Part shown: piece after piece, positions 49,301-58,392 of the stretch
Layout of the letters: every line of letters starts with the position of its first letter
How positions within the stretch are numbered: position 1 is the first letter of the stretch
NCBI GenBank assembly: GCA_903831255.1
Contig: CAIKWZ010000040.1
Coordinates: 62,001-126,000 of the forward strand
From: an uncultured Alphaproteobacteria bacterium
GTDB taxonomy: Bacteria; Pseudomonadota; Alphaproteobacteria; Caulobacterales; Hyphomonadaceae
DNA length: 64,000 bases
Direction: 5' to 3'
The notes under the pieces: generated by a model
The model's input: the letters and a program-made list of their open reading frames with translations, nothing else
The model's database searches: none
Told to the model about the DNA's origin: nothing
Translations under genes and position numbers: made by a program

Positions 49301-49820
49301 CAAAGATATCAACGATGCCGCCACGGATGGAGTATTCTCCCGGCTCCCGAACCGTCGCGGCGCGCGCATAACCGTTCGTTTGCAGATAGGCGCTGATCCG
49401 CTCGAACGGCGCCGGGTCTCCGACGCGGGCGACGAGGGAGGCCCGCGCCATGTGTTCGCGCGGAGGCACGCGCTGGATGGCGCTGGCTGCGGTGGCGATC
49501 ACGAGACGGGGACGCGTTCCGCCAGAGCCCGCAATTCGGGCGAGGGCGGCGCAGCGCAGGGCCGCGGCGCCCGGAGACGGCGAGGTTCGGTCGTAGGGAA
49601 GATTGTCCCACGCAGGCAGCACGAGAATATCGAGGTCCGGCCGAAAAAACCTCGCTGCGGAGGCCGCCATCAGCGCCCGACGGTCATCACGGGCCAGATA
49701 GAGGGACCATCCCGATCGCCGGCAGGCCGCCTCCGTAATCAGACGCACGTCTGCGATAAACGGGGCCTCCCATGCCTGGGCGGGGCGGCGCAGGCTGGCG
49801 ATATGGTCCCAGACTCTCAT
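46377..49820 (-). CDS. mfd: Transcription-repair coupling factor Mfd
   Basis: Removes RNA polymerase stalled at lesions and recruits UvrA. Seen: 1147 residues; UvrB-homology N-terminal region (WDNLPYDRTSPSPG); RNA-polymerase interaction domain around GDLVVHVEHGVGRYEGL; helicase motifs ICGDVGFGKTEVALRA (Walker A), VIDEEQRFG (DEEQ box), LSATPIPRTL, TTIVESGLDIPRANT and QLRGRVGR; and the C-terminal autoinhibitory domain. It lies 62 bases after sdhE, the usual alphaproteobacterial neighbour. UvrA is also in this window at 60041. Confidence 0.97.
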   Translation of the reverse strand: MRVWDHIASLRRPAQAWEAPFIADVRLITEAACRRSGWSLYLARDDRRALMAASAARFFRPDLDILVLPAWDNLPYDRTSPSPGAAALRCAALARIAGSGGTRPRLVIATAASAIQRVPPREHMARASLVARVGDPAPFERISAYLQTNGYARAATVREPGEYSIRGGIVDIFAAGAGEPVRLDLFGDTLETVRSFDPETQRSQSDLREIVLAPVSEIDFSDAALSRLRVNFLSAFGPPGGDPTYEAARERIRRPGLEHWIPLFYDAMETLFDYVGPDALIGLEEGLGEAIDEALAQVYDYHDARRSAIAQGQISHVLAPERLYLTTAELEELFRSRATVRFSASPAQAKTDGVIGRASAGRNFLRERADPSANVFDALNAHIAERRARGRKVVIAAWSLGSASRLVGFLEDHGASRVSIVSCLAEADPDGVSVAEIGVESGFEDDDLVLISEQDILGDKLARPRRRRSSAAVIAEAAALSTGDLVVHVEHGVGRYEGLRTVNVNDAPHDCLELVYAGGDRILLPVENVELITRYGSEGRDALLDRLGGGGWQTRKERARRKILDMAGELIRLAAARELKEAPRTDGADGVFREFCARFPYEETDDQLGAIEDVIADLTSGRPMDRLICGDVGFGKTEVALRAAFLTAMSGLQVAVIAPTTLLARQHFGTFETRFAGWPITVRQLSRFVSSRDASQTREDIASGQCDVVVGTHALLSNQVSFKRLGMVIVDEEQRFGVKHKERLKELKADVHVLTLSATPIPRTLQLALAGIRDLSIIATPPVDRLAVRTYVVEFDPVTIREALLRERFRGGQIYFVAPRVSDLPHLERFLREQVPEVSFITAHGQMSATDLEEAMTAFYDGKADVLLATTIVESGLDIPRANTLIVHRADMFGLAQLYQLRGRVGRAKLRAYAYLTTGDEETLTEGAERRLKVLQSLDSLGAGFMLASHDLDMRGGGNLLGEEQSGHIREVGVELYQQMLEDAVNSLRSGEGGKIADDWSPQIETGAAVLIPEGYVPDLSTRLSLYRRLGDIQTDADREAFAAELIDRFGPLPEETTQLLEVTAVKVLCKGLGVARVSAGPKGVVFSFRQDAPLDGPRLIAFVHRRPNVLKLRPDAKLVAAGVWPDARKRLQAVRSLLKDLQEVRR

Positions 49821-49882
49821 CTTTCGCAGGTCTCATTCAGTCAGATCCCGCCCGGATCGGGCGTCGGACGGGTTCCGCCCGC

Positions 49883-50167
49883 TCAGCCCTGCCCCGGCGT
49901 CGGATCGGACTGGGACGCGGGATAGCGGAACGCGAGCACAAGGTCGAGGACCCTGCTTCGGGCCGTCTCCGGCGGCGCCGCCTGCCCGGTGATCCACGAA
50001 TAGACATCCTGATCGGGAATATCGAGGATTCGCTCGAACTCCTCGAGTTCGCTTTCCCCGAAGCGCTCGAGATAGGCGCCTGCAAAGGCTTCCATGAACA
50101 GGTCCATTTCACGAAACCCTCTGTGACCGGCGCGGAAGCGAAGCTTCTTACGAACCTGTTCGATCAT
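49883..50167 (-). CDS. sdhE: FAD assembly factor SdhE (succinate dehydrogenase assembly factor 2)
   Basis: Small protein that helps attach FAD to the succinate dehydrogenase flavoprotein. Seen: 94 residues from the ATG at 50167; the family core RAGHRGFREMDLFMEAFA contains the RGxxE flavinylation motif; then EEFERILDIPDQDVYSWITG. The frame extends upstream to 50395 inside recG, but the ATG at 50167 has a GAGGAG site seven bases before it. It lies upstream of mfd and is divergent from recG across 65 bases, a common order in alphaproteobacteria. Confidence 0.92.
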   Translation of the reverse strand: MIEQVRKKLRFRAGHRGFREMDLFMEAFAGAYLERFGESELEEFERILDIPDQDVYSWITGQAAPPETARSRVLDLVLAFRYPASQSDPTPGQG

Positions 50168-50232
50168 CTGGGTCTCCTCGGTGAAAGCGGCTGGCCGGGC
50201 CGGGTGAATCTGATCTAGGGTCAGGTCCATCC

Positions 50233-52317
50233 ATGCGCGATCCGGTCCTTTACCCATTCTATGCAGATATTTCGAGCCTTCCGGGAGTGGGGCCGAAGAT
50301 CCGGCCTCTTCTCGTCCGGCTGCTCGGGGGAGAACGTGTTCTTGATCTCCTTCTGCACCTCCCCACCGGCTGGATCGATCGCCGGTTGAGGTCATCGATC
50401 GCGGAGGCGCCTCTCGGAGAGGTCGTGACGCTCCGGGTATTCGTCAATGAGGTCAAACCCTCCCGGGGCAAGTGGCCCAGCCGGATCGGGGTCAGCGACG
50501 CCAACGATGAGCTGTCGCTGGTGTATTTCAGGGCGCAGCCCCAATGGCTTCAGAAAACCTTCCGGCCCGGTTCAGAGATCCTGGTCTCGGGACTTTTGCA
50601 GGAGCATGAGGGCGGTCGGCAGATCCTTCATCCCGACCATGTGGCGCCTGTCGATGGATCGGGTCATCTGCCGGAGATCGAGCCGATCTATCCGCTGACC
50701 GCCGGCGTGACATCCAGAATGGTGAGCCGATTCGTCGCAGCCGCCCTCGCCCGACTTCAGCCGATGGACGAGTGGATCGATCCCCATCTTCGTCGTGAGC
50801 GGGGCTGGCCGGGATTTCTGGAGGCTCTCTCACACCTTCACCAGCCCGCAACGTTCGATCCCCAGCTGCGAGACCTTTCACGTGAACGTCTGGCCTACGA
50901 TGAAGCGCTGGCGCGTGAAATTGCGATCGCCCGCGCCCGGATGGGACGATTGAGGCGACCGGCGCCGTTTCTGCCCCGGGCCCTCGGGGTTGAGCGCCTG
51001 ATCGTCGAGGCTCTGCCCTATCGTCCCACCCGTGCTCAGACATCTGCTTTCGGCGATGTCAGCGCCGATCTCGCCTCGCTGGCCCCCATGAGGCGCCTCA
51101 TTCAGGGCGATGTCGGTTCGGGCAAGACGCTGATCGCGGCTCTCGCAGCGGCGCAGGCTGCGGCGGCGGGGTATCTGACCGTTGTCATGTCGCCCACCGA
51201 GGTGCTCGCCCGTCAGCAGGCTGACGCCTACTCCCGGATCCTCGCCCCCGCAGGTTTCCGGTGCGCGGCATTCACGGGCCGGGATCGCGGGGCGGCCCGG
51301 GAGGACTTGCTGCGCCGGGTCAGGGCTGGCGACCTTCAGCTGCTTTCGGGAACCCAGGCGCTGTTTCAGTCGGGCGTCGATCTCCCCGGTCTGGGGCTTG
51401 TCGTTATCGATGAGCAGCATCGATTTGGCGTTGCGGATCGCGTTCGCCTGTCCGGCAAGGGTGGGTCCCCGCACATGCTGGTGATGAGCGCAACGCCCAT
51501 TCCCCGTACTCTGGCGCTCGCTCTTCATGGCGATCTGGATGTCAGCATCGTGGCTGAAAAACCGGCGAACCGTCAGGACGTTTCGACCGCCGTCGCCCCT
51601 GACACAAGGATTGATGAGGTGATGGCTGCGGTTGGGCGGGCGACTGATCGGGGCGAACGCGCATTCTGGATCTGTCCGGCGGTAGACAGCGAAGAGGCGG
51701 GCGACGCCTCCGCGGCGTTACGGTGCGAACGCCTGGCGGGCGTCATAGGTCAGAGCGTTGGTCTCGTGCACGGCCGTATGCCCCCGGCGGAGCGCGACGC
51801 CGCTCTCGAGCGATTTCGCTCAGGCGAAAGCCGCGCCCTGGTCGCCACCACCGTGATCGAAGTGGGCGTCGATGTGCCGGAAGCGACGATTATCGTGATT
51901 GAACGCGCCGAGAAATTCGGCCTTGCGCAGCTCCATCAGCTCCGGGGGCGTGTCGGTCGGGGCGACAAGGCGTCCAGCTGTCTCCTGCTCTACCATCCCC
52001 CTCTGAGCGAAGCTGGCCGCGAGCGCCTCGATATCCTGCGCCGATCCAATGATGGTTTTGAAATCGCGGAGGCGGACTTTCGGTTACGCGGAGCCGGGGA
52101 CGTGCTGGGTCTGAGGCAATCGGGCGCCCCGGAATTCCGTATCCTCAATCTTGCGAACGACGTCCGACTGCTCGAGATCGCCAGAAAAGACGCCGCGTCC
52201 ATCCTGAATGGAGATCCGGAACTGGCCGGCGCCCGCGGGCGCGCAGCGGCTCATGTGCGTGAGCTGTTCGCCCCGGCCATCGCCACGGTGATCGCGGATG
52301 GGTCGGAAGAGGCGTGA
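50233..52317 (+). CDS. recG: ATP-dependent DNA helicase RecG
   Basis: Branch-migrating helicase that remodels stalled forks and recombination intermediates. Seen: 694 residues; N-terminal wedge domain with an OB-fold (GEVVTLRVFVNEV); helicase motifs GDVGSGKTLIAAL (Walker A), VIDEQHRFGVADR (DEQH), MSATPIPRTLAL, TTVIEVGVDVPEAT and QLRGRVGRG; and a C-terminal region with RLRGAGDVLGLRQSG. The ATG at 50233 is preceded by a modest AGGTCC site. It is divergent from sdhE-mfd, so the short gap must hold both promoters. Confidence 0.97.
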   Translation: MRDPVLYPFYADISSLPGVGPKIRPLLVRLLGGERVLDLLLHLPTGWIDRRLRSSIAEAPLGEVVTLRVFVNEVKPSRGKWPSRIGVSDANDELSLVYFRAQPQWLQKTFRPGSEILVSGLLQEHEGGRQILHPDHVAPVDGSGHLPEIEPIYPLTAGVTSRMVSRFVAAALARLQPMDEWIDPHLRRERGWPGFLEALSHLHQPATFDPQLRDLSRERLAYDEALAREIAIARARMGRLRRPAPFLPRALGVERLIVEALPYRPTRAQTSAFGDVSADLASLAPMRRLIQGDVGSGKTLIAALAAAQAAAAGYLTVVMSPTEVLARQQADAYSRILAPAGFRCAAFTGRDRGAAREDLLRRVRAGDLQLLSGTQALFQSGVDLPGLGLVVIDEQHRFGVADRVRLSGKGGSPHMLVMSATPIPRTLALALHGDLDVSIVAEKPANRQDVSTAVAPDTRIDEVMAAVGRATDRGERAFWICPAVDSEEAGDASAALRCERLAGVIGQSVGLVHGRMPPAERDAALERFRSGESRALVATTVIEVGVDVPEATIIVIERAEKFGLAQLHQLRGRVGRGDKASSCLLLYHPPLSEAGRERLDILRRSNDGFEIAEADFRLRGAGDVLGLRQSGAPEFRILNLANDVRLLEIARKDAASILNGDPELAGARGRAAAHVRELFAPAIATVIADGSEEA

Positions 52318-52494
52318 CAGCCCTCTGTAGGCATTGAGCCTTCGATGGATGTGCTTAGGGATCTGTTCGAGCTGTTTGCGAAAGGTTAGCTTAGTTTCAT
52401 TAGGCTGAGAAAACTGTCGGCCTGACGCAGATCAGGGGCGCATTTCCGTTAACAGGCAGCGATCACAAGCTGAGCCAGAGGCGGGCGAGGTCAC

Positions 52495-53601
52495 GTGTTC
52501 CGTATTGCGATGACATCGGCCCGGTTGCGGAATGGTCTGCTGCTCGTCGCCGCCGGTCTTGGTCTGGCGGGCGCCCTCGCCGGGATCTGGTTATCCCGCC
52601 CTGTGCTCATTGACCCACCGGCCCTCTCGGGTCCCTGGACGGGCGATTATGGATCAGGATCCGCCTGGGCGCTGCGTCCCTCCACGCCGCCCCCGGGAGG
52701 CTGGCTCACGCCCTGGGGGGTGGACGTGTTCTTCATTCATCCGGCTACGACGAGCCGCGATGGCGAAAGCCTGAAGCCGGGCGACATAGCGTCGGACCAG
52801 CGCCTTTTTAACGCGATTTTACCCTCGCACGCCGGGCCCTTCGTGTCCGCGGGCCCGATTTACGCGCCAAGATACCGGCAGTTCCACCGAGGAAGCGACG
52901 CCCTGGCGAAGGATCTCGCCTACCTCGATATTGTCCACGCCTTCGACGCCTATATGGAGACGGACAATCAGGCTCGGGGCGTGATGCTGGTCGGGGTTGG
53001 CGAAGGTGCGGATCTGGCGTTCCGACTGCTGGAGGACCGTTTTCGAAGCGAGCCGCTCGCCTCAAGACTTGCCGCAGCCTATCTTATCGGCGGACGAATA
53101 TCGCAGGCGGAAGTCGATACCCGGCTTCGACAACCGACATGCGAGCGTGAGACGGAAACCGGTTGCCTGATCGTCTGGTCTGAAGACCCGCCTTCTGAGG
53201 CCGGAGGCGGGGACGGGATCTGCATCAATCCGATATCGTGGCGCCGGGATGAAGCTCCCACCTTGAAATCCGACCATCGCGGCGGCGCCCGCGCGCAGGG
53301 CGCTCGACGTCCTGTCATCCATCCTGCAGAGGTCTCGGCGACTTGCCGCGAGGGGCGGCTGCTCATCACCCGAGCGTCCTCGCCCGACCTGCAGACCGAC
53401 GTCAGAGCCAGAGACCTGACACCTGCCTACAACCTGTTTTATGCGGATATGGCCCATAACGCCGGACTACGAAGTGCGGCGGCCTCCGTCTGGATGGAAG
53501 CCAATCTGAGAAAGCCCGCTCCACCTCTTCCAGCGCCCGAGGCGCTGGAAGATGCGCCAATTCATCGGGCGGACGGACGTGTTCACCCCGTCACGCCATA
53601 G
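52495..53601 (+). CDS. DUF3089 family protein lacking the expected nucleophile
   Basis: Seen: 368 residues from a GTG at 52495; one N-terminal membrane segment (about residues 13-33), then an exported alpha/beta-hydrolase-like domain. DUF3089 landmarks are present: VDVFFIHPATTS (residues 77-87), GPIYAPRYRQFHRG near 121-133, and LDIVHAFDAYM. In relatives the next element is a GHSQG nucleophile elbow; here the same place reads GVGEG (residues 167-171), so the Ser is Gly169. A family His near the C-terminus also seems absent before YNLFYADM. It is probably a non-catalytic relative. It stands alone, 177 bp after recG. Confidence 0.75.
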   Translation: MFRIAMTSARLRNGLLLVAAGLGLAGALAGIWLSRPVLIDPPALSGPWTGDYGSGSAWALRPSTPPPGGWLTPWGVDVFFIHPATTSRDGESLKPGDIASDQRLFNAILPSHAGPFVSAGPIYAPRYRQFHRGSDALAKDLAYLDIVHAFDAYMETDNQARGVMLVGVGEGADLAFRLLEDRFRSEPLASRLAAAYLIGGRISQAEVDTRLRQPTCERETETGCLIVWSEDPPSEAGGGDGICINPISWRRDEAPTLKSDHRGGARAQGARRPVIHPAEVSATCREGRLLITRASSPDLQTDVRARDLTPAYNLFYADMAHNAGLRSAAASVWMEANLRKPAPPLPAPEALEDAPIHRADGRVHPVTP

Positions 53602-53615
53602 ACCGGAGACAGGCC

Positions 53616-54086
53616 TCAGAGATCGGCCGCCACACGCATGGAGACAATCTTTCCAGGCTTCTGCGGGGGCTCGCCCCTCGGAAGAGCGTCAATGAGCTCC
53701 ATCCCGTCCGTCACCTGTCCCCAGACAGTATATTGCCGGTCCAGGAAGGACGCGTCGTCAAAGACGATAAAGAACTGGCTGTCCGCGCTGTCAGGGTTCT
53801 GCGCCCGAGCCATCGAGCAGACGCCCCGCTGATGGCTGACATCGTTGAACTCCTGCCGGAGCTTTTTTCCCGAGCCTCCCATGCCGCTCCCCTGAGGGCA
53901 TCCGCCCTGGGCCATGAAGCCGCTGATCACCCGATGAAAGCTCAGGCCGTCATAAAACCCGCTGCGCGCGAGCTCCTTGATCCGAGCCACATGGCCAGGC
54001 GCCTTCTCAGGCAGGAGCTGGATGGTCACTGGCCCGGCTTCGAGCGTCAGGATCAGGGTGTTTTCTTTATCAGATACGTCACTCAC
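53616..54086 (-). CDS. ppiB: Peptidyl-prolyl cis-trans isomerase, cyclophilin type (cytoplasmic)
   Basis: Accelerates proline isomerisation during folding. Seen: 156 residues from a GTG at 54086; LSFHRVISGFMAQGG, the active-site FHRVI/QGG pair; CSMARAQNPDSADSQFFI; and YTVWGQVTDGMELID. No signal peptide, so cytoplasmic. The open frame extends to 54329 inside the neighbouring cyclophilin gene, but the family begins at ENTLILTLEAG and the GTG overlaps the upstream stop by eight bases. It is the second of two adjacent cyclophilins. Confidence 0.92.
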   Translation of the reverse strand: MSDVSDKENTLILTLEAGPVTIQLLPEKAPGHVARIKELARSGFYDGLSFHRVISGFMAQGGCPQGSGMGGSGKKLRQEFNDVSHQRGVCSMARAQNPDSADSQFFIVFDDASFLDRQYTVWGQVTDGMELIDALPRGEPPQKPGKIVSMRVAADL

Positions 54087-54954
54087 TTGGGGGCATCTCC
54101 ACAATCGCCGGAACCGGCGGAAGGCTGCAGGCGTCCGCGACGCCCGCAGCGTTCGCTTCAGCGATGATCTTTGCGAACTCCGGTCCGTCGGTCCGCTGGA
54201 CGTAGACGGTGGGCCGCTTGTAGTCCGGCAGATCGGCGACGACCGTCGCCCTGGAAAGTTTGTCGGCGACCCCGGGCGACATACGTCCGTCGGTCTCTTC
54301 AGGGCCGGCCTTGATCCCTCGGATGACATCCAAGCCTGTCAGAGCTCGTCCCCATACCGTGTAGGACTTATCGAGAACAGGGCTTGTCTGACGCATAAGG
54401 AAGAATTGCGTATCCGCGCTGTTAGGCTCATCCGTCCGCGCCATCGACGACACGCCAGGGCAATGAAGCGCCCAGGTGCTGACGGCTTTATCCGCCATCA
54501 TTTCCGACAGCGAATCCGGCTGCGATCCGACGATGAAGCCCTGATAGTAACCCGTCTCGGAGCTCGCAGGATCGCCGAGCCACTGAACCTGCGCCTCAGC
54601 CGGCTTCCTCTTGAAGGTGAATTCAGCCTTCATCTCAGGATAAGGCGTCGAGAGCATATAGATCGCCGAGACTTCACCGCCCTGAGCCATGAAGTCGTCG
54701 ATCACCCGATGGAAGGGCAGACTGTTGTAATGACCAGCCCGGGCGATCGTCTTGATCTGGGCGACATGAGTCGGCGCGAAGTCGGGCCTGAGCTCGATCA
54801 GCACCTCCTGGCGCTTTATGGTGAGCTGCAGGAGGTTTTCCGGATCAACCTTGCGCCAATTCGCCGGATCATCCGCGGGACCCGCGAGCGCAGCGCCGGT
54901 CAGCGCAGCAGAAACGCCAGCCCCGATCAGGGATCGAAGAACGAGGGAAGTCAT
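54079..54954 (-). CDS. Peptidyl-prolyl cis-trans isomerase, cyclophilin type (exported)
   Basis: Seen: 291 residues; a signal peptide (TSLVLRSLIGAGVSAALTGAALA), then a cyclophilin domain with LPFHRVIDDFMAQGG, SSMARTDEPNSADTQFFLM and YTVWGRALTGLDVIRG. About 45 residues are inserted between the two active-site halves, and a 60-residue tail follows the domain. It should act in the periplasm. The ATG at 54954 overlaps the coaD stop; a TTG precedes it, but GGAG lies seven bases before the ATG. It is co-directional with ppiB and coaD. Confidence 0.9.
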   Translation of the reverse strand: MTSLVLRSLIGAGVSAALTGAALAGPADDPANWRKVDPENLLQLTIKRQEVLIELRPDFAPTHVAQIKTIARAGHYNSLPFHRVIDDFMAQGGEVSAIYMLSTPYPEMKAEFTFKRKPAEAQVQWLGDPASSETGYYQGFIVGSQPDSLSEMMADKAVSTWALHCPGVSSMARTDEPNSADTQFFLMRQTSPVLDKSYTVWGRALTGLDVIRGIKAGPEETDGRMSPGVADKLSRATVVADLPDYKRPTVYVQRTDGPEFAKIIAEANAAGVADACSLPPVPAIVEMPPSE

Positions 54955-55460
54955 CAACGGGCTCCTTTCGTCCGCTCAAAACGCTCCTTCAGACGCTTAT
55001 AAACGTCTGGAGGCACAAAGAGGTCTGCGCTGCCGTCGAGCCGGGCGATTTCCTTGACGAGGCGCGAGGAGACGGCCTGATGCATCGGGTCGGCCATCAG
55101 GAAAACGGTCTCGATGTCATGATTCATTTTCTGATTCATGGCGACCATCTGAAACTCATATTCAAAATCCGAGACGGCCCTCAGTCCCCGAATGATCACC
55201 TGCGCCTCGCAGGCCTCTGCAAACTTGATGAGCAGGTTCTCGAAGGGCCTCGCCTCGATCTCCGCATGGCCGGAAAACCTGGCGGTCTCGCGCATCACCA
55301 TATCCACCCGCTCCTCCAGGGAGAAAAGAGGACCTTTGTCGCGATTGATCGCCACGCCGATGATCAGCTTGTCGACCAGCTTGACCGCCCTCCCGATGAT
55401 GTCGAGGTGGCCGTTGGTGATGGGATCGAACGTTCCCGGATATAGACCAACTCGCTTCAC
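54954..55460 (-). CDS. coaD: Phosphopantetheine adenylyltransferase
   Basis: Fourth step of CoA synthesis: adenylates 4'-phosphopantetheine. Seen: KRVGLYPGTFDPITNGHLDII at the N-terminus (TFDPxTxGH nucleotide motif), VAINRDKGPLFSLEER, VIIRGLRAVSDFEYEFQM and VSSRLVKEIARL; 168 residues from a GTG at 55460, preceded by GGAGG. The frame stays open upstream to 55589, which would add 43 unrelated residues. It is downstream of gyrA by about 55 bases. Confidence 0.96.
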   Translation of the reverse strand: MKRVGLYPGTFDPITNGHLDIIGRAVKLVDKLIIGVAINRDKGPLFSLEERVDMVMRETARFSGHAEIEARPFENLLIKFAEACEAQVIIRGLRAVSDFEYEFQMVAMNQKMNHDIETVFLMADPMHQAVSSRLVKEIARLDGSADLFVPPDVYKRLKERFERTKGAR

Positions 55461-55515
55461 GACGCCTCCGCTCTCCGGGAGGCGCCCGGCCGCTGACTGC
55501 CTGAGGGCCCGATAC

Positions 55516-58281
55516 TCAGCCCTCGCCCGTGGTTCCCTCGCCCGGATCCCCGAGCCGCTCAACCGCCACCACCCGCTCCCCGGTCGCAACCCTCAGGACT
55601 CTCACCCCCTGGGTGGCGCGGCCCGCGATACGGATCTGGTCGACGCCGCACCGTATCAACTGGGCCCCGTCCGTGACCAGCATGATTTCATCGCTCTCGC
55701 GAACGGGGAAACTTGCCGCCAGACGACCGCCTCGGGCGAGTTTGTGTGCGATCAGGCCCTTCCCGCCGCGACCCGTCAGTCGATAGTCGAACGCAGAGGC
55801 TCTCTTTCCCATCCCGTCTTCGGTTACCGTCAGGATGAACTCTTCCGCCGCCTGGAGCAAAGCCAGCCTGTCCTCAGAGAGCGATACCTCGCCCTGGACC
55901 GCATCCTCGCCCTGTGCTTCGTCAAGTTCCTCCTCGGGTCCCTCTTCGGGAGCCTCAGGTCCGTCCCGTCTCATCGCCGCCGCATGCCTGAGATAGGCGC
56001 GCGCCTCCGCCGGTGTCGCATCGACATGGTTGAGAACGGACATCGCTATCAGCTCGTCCCCTGCTCCAAGTCGAATGCCTCTGACCCCGGTCGATGTCCG
56101 GCCTGTAAAGACCCTGACATCATCCACCGGGAAGCGGATGCACTGACCCAGCGCTGTCGTTAGGAGAACATCGTCCTCCGGTCGGCAGATCTGAACATCG
56201 ACAATGGCGTCGCTGTCGTCTTCCAGCTTCATGGCGATTTTGCCGACGCGGTTCACCTGGAGGAAGTCTGTCAGCATGTTCTTGCGAACGCCGCCCGATC
56301 TTGTCGCGAAAAGTATGTTCAGGCGTTCCCTCTCGTCTTCCGACTGCGGAAGCGGCATCACCGAGGTGATGCGCTCGCCGGCCTGCAGCGGGAAAAGGTT
56401 GACCAGCGCCTTCCCGCGGGAGTTCGGCGCGCCGAGGGGCAGTCGCCAGACCTTCTGCTTGTAGACCATTCCGGTGGAGGAGAAGAAAAGGATCTCCGTA
56501 TGCGTATCCGCCGCAAAGAGACGGCTGACGAAATCCGCCTCCTTCGTATCCATCGCTCCACGACCCTTGCCCCCGCGGTGCTGGGTCCGATAGGCGCTCA
56601 GGGGGGTGCGGACGACATAACCGCCATGCGTGACCATCACGACCATGTCTTCGCGCTCTATGAAGGCCTCATCCTCGAGATCGAGGTCTGCATCGAGGAA
56701 TTCTGAACGACGCGGGACCGCGTAACGAGACCGTATATCCTCCAGCTCGCTGCGGATGATGCTCATCACGCGCGGACGCGAACCGAGTATGTCCAGATAG
56801 TCGCGGATGGCGTCAGACAGACCCTTCGCCTCATTGCCGATCTCATCGCGGCCAAGGCCCGTCAGTCGCTGCAGTCGGAGATCAAGAATCGCCCGGGCCT
56901 GATCATCCGAGAGGCGGATGTCTCCGCTGTCGCTGATCACGGTGCGCCGATCCGCGATCAGGCCGATCAGAGGTCCCATGTCCTGGGCAGGCCAGGACCG
57001 TTCGAGAAGCGCCTCTCGCGCCGAGTTCGGGTCGGGCGAATAGCGGATGATCCTTATGATCTCATCGATGTTGGCCACGGCAAGCGCAAGGCCCACCAGG
57101 ACGTGCGCGCGGTTTCTGGCTTTGTTGAGTTCGAAGCGCGTGCGCCGCGCGATCACCTCTTCACGAAAACGGATAAACGCCTGGAGCATGCCGCGCAGGG
57201 TCATCAGTTCGGGCCGGCCGCCGTTCAGAGCCAGCATGTTCACACCGAAGGATGTCTGCATCGGGGTGTAGCGGAAGAGCTGGTTGAGCACGATATCGGC
57301 GGATGCGTCGCGTCGTAGCTCGATGACGACGCGTATACCCTGCCGATCGCTTTCATCGCGAATGTCAGAAATGCCCTCGATCTTCTTGTCCCGGACAAGT
57401 TCGGCGATCTTTTCGACCATCGCGGCCTTGTTCACCTGATAGGGGACCTCGGTGACGATGATGGCTTCACGGTTCCCCTTGAACTCTTCTATCGCCGTCT
57501 TCGCCCGCATGATGACCGAGCCGCGGCCCGTCAGGAGACCGCTGCGCGAGCCAGCGCGGCCGATAATGAGGCCTCCGGTGGGGAAATCGGGGCCTGGAAC
57601 GATCTCCAGCAGCTCCCCTTCATCAATGTCCGGACGATCGATCAGCGCCAATGCTGCGGAGATGATTTCTCCGAGATTGTGCGGCGGGATGTTGGTCGCC
57701 ATCCCGACTGCGATACCGCCTGCCCCGTTGACCAGAAGGTTAGGAAACTGGGCCGGAAGAACCGACGGCTCCTTCTCCTTGCCGTCATAGTTATCAACGA
57801 AATCAACAGCATCCCTTCGGATGTCCGCCAGAAGCGCTTCCGCCGCTCGCGTCATCCGACACTCGGTATAACGCATCTGGGCGGGAGGATCGTTATCGAT
57901 CGACCCGAAATTTCCCTGTCCGTCGACCAGCGGCAATCCCATCGAGAAGGGCTGCGCCATGCGGACAAGCGCATCGTAAACCGACTGGTCTCCATGCGGA
58001 TGGAAACGGGCCAGCACATCGCCGACCACGCGCGCCGACTTCGAATAGGCCTTGTCCGACGTCATGCCGATGTCGAACATCGAGTAGAGGATCCGCCTGT
58101 GCACAGGCTTCAGTCCGTCGCGCACGTCCGGGAGCGCCCGACTGACGATGACGCTCATCGCATAGTCGAGATAGGACTTCTTCATCTCGGCAATGATCGA
58201 GACCGGGGAAATCTGCCCCTGGCCGTTCTCGCCCCTGCGCGAAACGTCGGGGGTGTCGGGGGTGTCTGCGGTTTCGCTCAA
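55516..58281 (-). CDS. gyrA: DNA gyrase subunit A
   Basis: Breakage-reunion subunit of DNA gyrase. Seen: 921 residues; the DNA-gate domain with [17 protein letters not shown]; catalytic Tyr138 in [10 protein letters not shown] (E. coli Tyr122); six C-terminal beta-propeller repeats beginning with the GyrA box [11 protein letters not shown]; and an acidic insertion ([15 protein letters not shown]) in the propeller region. The start is a TTG at 58281, giving an N-terminus of about 16 residues longer than E. coli. In the quinolone-determining region, the E. coli Ser83 equivalent is Gln99 and Asp87 is kept as Asp103. Confidence 0.97.
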   Translation of the reverse strand: MSETADTPDTPDVSRRGENGQGQISPVSIIAEMKKSYLDYAMSVIVSRALPDVRDGLKPVHRRILYSMFDIGMTSDKAYSKSARVVGDVLARFHPHGDQSVYDALVRMAQPFSMGLPLVDGQGNFGSIDNDPPAQMRYTECRMTRAAEALLADIRRDAVDFVDNYDGKEKEPSVLPAQFPNLLVNGAGGIAVGMATNIPPHNLGEIISAALALIDRPDIDEGELLEIVPGPDFPTGGLIIGRAGSRSGLLTGRGSVIMRAKTAIEEFKGNREAIIVTEVPYQVNKAAMVEKIAELVRDKKIEGISDIRDESDRQGIRVVIELRRDASADIVLNQLFRYTPMQTSFGVNMLALNGGRPELMTLRGMLQAFIRFREEVIARRTRFELNKARNRAHVLVGLALAVANIDEIIRIIRYSPDPNSAREALLERSWPAQDMGPLIGLIADRRTVISDSGDIRLSDDQARAILDLRLQRLTGLGRDEIGNEAKGLSDAIRDYLDILGSRPRVMSIIRSELEDIRSRYAVPRRSEFLDADLDLEDEAFIEREDMVVMVTHGGYVVRTPLSAYRTQHRGGKGRGAMDTKEADFVSRLFAADTHTEILFFSSTGMVYKQKVWRLPLGAPNSRGKALVNLFPLQAGERITSVMPLPQSEDERERLNILFATRSGGVRKNMLTDFLQVNRVGKIAMKLEDDSDAIVDVQICRPEDDVLLTTALGQCIRFPVDDVRVFTGRTSTGVRGIRLGAGDELIAMSVLNHVDATPAEARAYLRHAAAMRRDGPEAPEEGPEEELDEAQGEDAVQGEVSLSEDRLALLQAAEEFILTVTEDGMGKRASAFDYRLTGRGGKGLIAHKLARGGRLAASFPVRESDEIMLVTDGAQLIRCGVDQIRIAGRATQGVRVLRVATGERVVAVERLGDPGEGTTGEG

Positions 58282-58392
58282 CGCTCAGGTATCCGATACG
58301 AAAGGGCCGGCCATACGCCGGCGGGGAATCGGGTAACTCTACCCCACTTACGCGTCCCGCACCAATTGCCGGACCGATCATGCGCACGCAAG

